DNA from: Oscillospiraceae bacterium
GTDB lineage: Bacteria; Bacillota; Clostridia; Oscillospirales; Oscillospiraceae
Assembly (NCBI GenBank): GCA_020025545.1
Contig: JAHHRX010000020.1
Span: forward strand, 1 to 34,375
DNA: 34,375 bases
Direction: 5' to 3'
Shown here: positions 33,754 through 34,375 of the stretch, one piece after another
Layout: every line of letters begins with the position of its first letter
Position numbering within the stretch: the stretch's first letter is position 1
The notes under the pieces: model-generated
Told to the model about the DNA's origin: nothing
Database searches by the model: none
The model's input: only the letters and a program-made list of their open reading frames with translations
Translations under genes and position numbers: made by a program

Positions 33754-33998
33754 TTACTTCCTTGCCATTCTACCGTAATAGTTATCTAACTTTTTATCGC
33801 AGATTTTGTTGATGTCTGCTTGTTCTTCTTTGCCGGTACATCCGCCTTTGGCAAAGATGCTGTTCTCATTTTCTATGGGAAGGCCAGTCCCTTCACATCG
33901 TCAATGTCCGTAACGTATTTGAGAAGCGAGGTCACCACATGGTCTGCACGACGCTTTGCAGCAGCAGTGGTATCATTCGGTGCTACCCTATTTTTTGG
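33754..33998 (-). pseudogene. Broken gene remnant upstream of jetD
   Basis: Two overlapping minus-strand frames look coding but are out of step. The first reads 'VAPNDTTAAAKRRADHVV' and 'LLKYVTDIDDVKGLAFP' before a TAG near 33870; the second continues 'IENENSIFAKGG' to 'DNYYGRMARK' and stops at 33754, 1 base before jetD. One frameshift near 33870 would join them. The 5' end is missing behind a run of seven C on this strand, and no start is visible. The family is not recognised. A sequencing error is less likely than decay because the upstream part is also lost. Confidence 0.5.
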
Positions 33999-34074
33999 GG
34001 GGGCAATACAGCGCTTTTATTTATAATATCAAATTTTTAAGAAGTTTCAAGGAATTCTGTACCTTTTTAGATTG

Positions 34075-34242
34075 TCAATTCTTTCGCAGTGCAAAGTACA
34101 GAACTCTGGGGCGGTTATGCCGCTGCAGCATAACAAACAGCACATCAAGCCCAGCTGCCATAATAAAGGCAATTAAAAAAACAGGAAGTACTCCAAACCA
34201 CAATGATAAAAAATCAGCACAAAGCTGACCACAATATGCACC
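34075..34242 (-). other. C-terminal fragment of a membrane protein
   Basis: A minus-strand frame without an obvious start encodes 'DFLSLWFGVLPVFLIAFIM' followed by 'LFVMLQRHNRPRVLYFALRKN' and a TGA at 34075. It contains one clear hydrophobic segment and a basic end. It overlaps the end of the ORF at the window edge in another frame, so both may be parts of one frameshifted gene. Confidence 0.4.
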
Positions 34243-34375
34243 TCAGATACTTTTGCCACCACTGTAAGGGAAGTAATATTTTCAGGGGATACATCCACAG
34301 CATTGGCAGTGGTATTCTTAACCGTTACATACAGACCTACTGCATCCATGCGATCGGTTGGCGCATCCATCTCAG
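34173..34375 (-). CDS. Partial ORF at the right edge, DUF4352-like beta domain
   Basis: An open minus-strand frame runs in from beyond the window. It contains 'GLYVTVKNTTANAVDVSPEN', which looks like the extracellular immunoglobulin-like DUF4352 fold ('v.v.ieN.s...v.vsp..f.l'), then a hydrophobic stretch 'VHIVVSFVLIFYHCGLEY' and a stop at 34173. The hydrophobic end probably arises from a frameshift, since the frame at 34075-34242 holds the better membrane segment. Product uncertain. Confidence 0.4.
   Translation of the reverse strand, partial: EMDAPTDRMDAVGLYVTVKNTTANAVDVSPENITSLTVVAKVSEVHIVVSFVLIFYHCGLEYFLFF

Noticed and set aside
1..34375. CRISPR arrays, transposase genes and prophage structural genes.
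   Set aside because: I saw no regularly spaced repeats, no DDE or serine/tyrosine recombinase motifs and no phage structural proteins on either strand.

Overview
The window looks like a chromosomal segment of a low-to-mid GC Firmicute of the class Clostridia, most likely an Oscillospirales/Ruminococcaceae-type gut anaerobe. The reasons are strong AGGAGG-type ribosome binding sites, a DivIVA-like protein, MltG with a long cytoplasmic tail, a LacI-type regulator, consensus sigma-A promoters with 17-bp spacers, and a Clostridia-style condensin defence operon. This is inference from gene content; no 16S gene is present.

Layout. (1) 1-150: two consensus promoters in tandem fire leftwards out of the window, in the manner of an rRNA operon. 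(2) 198-2876, minus strand: a twin-CBS protein, then a divergent DprA-like gene overlapping a DEAD-box RNA helicase. (3) 2931-6977, plus strand: a housekeeping operon of dTMP kinase, DJ-1/PfpI protein, MltG and a U32 peptidase-family (tRNA hydroxylation type) protein. (4) 6999-7183: a monocistronic tRNA-Arg(CCG) with its own promoter and terminator. (5) 7438-9235: a DivIVA-like coiled-coil protein and a FliB-like protein. (6) About 1.25 kb without a convincing gene (9236-10490). (7) 10494-23355, plus strand: a 12-gene catabolic operon. It holds a HAD phosphatase, two cytosolic phosphodiesterase/nucleotide-pyrophosphatase-type enzymes, a complete UgpABCE/MalK-type ABC importer, two more HAD phosphatases, an AP-endonuclease-2-type TIM-barrel protein, a third phosphodiesterase, and two small paralogues resembling the C-terminal domain of RarA/MgsA without the ATPase. 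(8) 23509-25705, minus strand: a ribokinase-like PfkB kinase and a LacI-family regulator. (9) 26120-33752, minus strand: a complete Wadjet (JetD-JetA-JetB-JetC) anti-plasmid SMC operon. (10) 33754-34375: broken gene remnants.

How it works together. Regions 7 and 8 read as one regulon. Near-identical LacI/cre-type 14-mers lie before the 12-gene operon, between the -35 and -10 of the kinase promoter, and just downstream of the lacI promoter. The likely flow is import of an intact phosphodiester or sugar-phosphate compound by the ABC system, cytosolic cleavage by three alkaline-phosphatase-superfamily enzymes with intact metal sites, dephosphorylation by three HAD enzymes, and isomerisation and phosphorylation of the freed sugar. 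The substrate is unknown. The two RarA-C-like proteins at the end of the operon are the least expected part. The Wadjet operon is a known defence family; here it carries jetD first and sits beside degraded genes, as expected of an acquired defence island.
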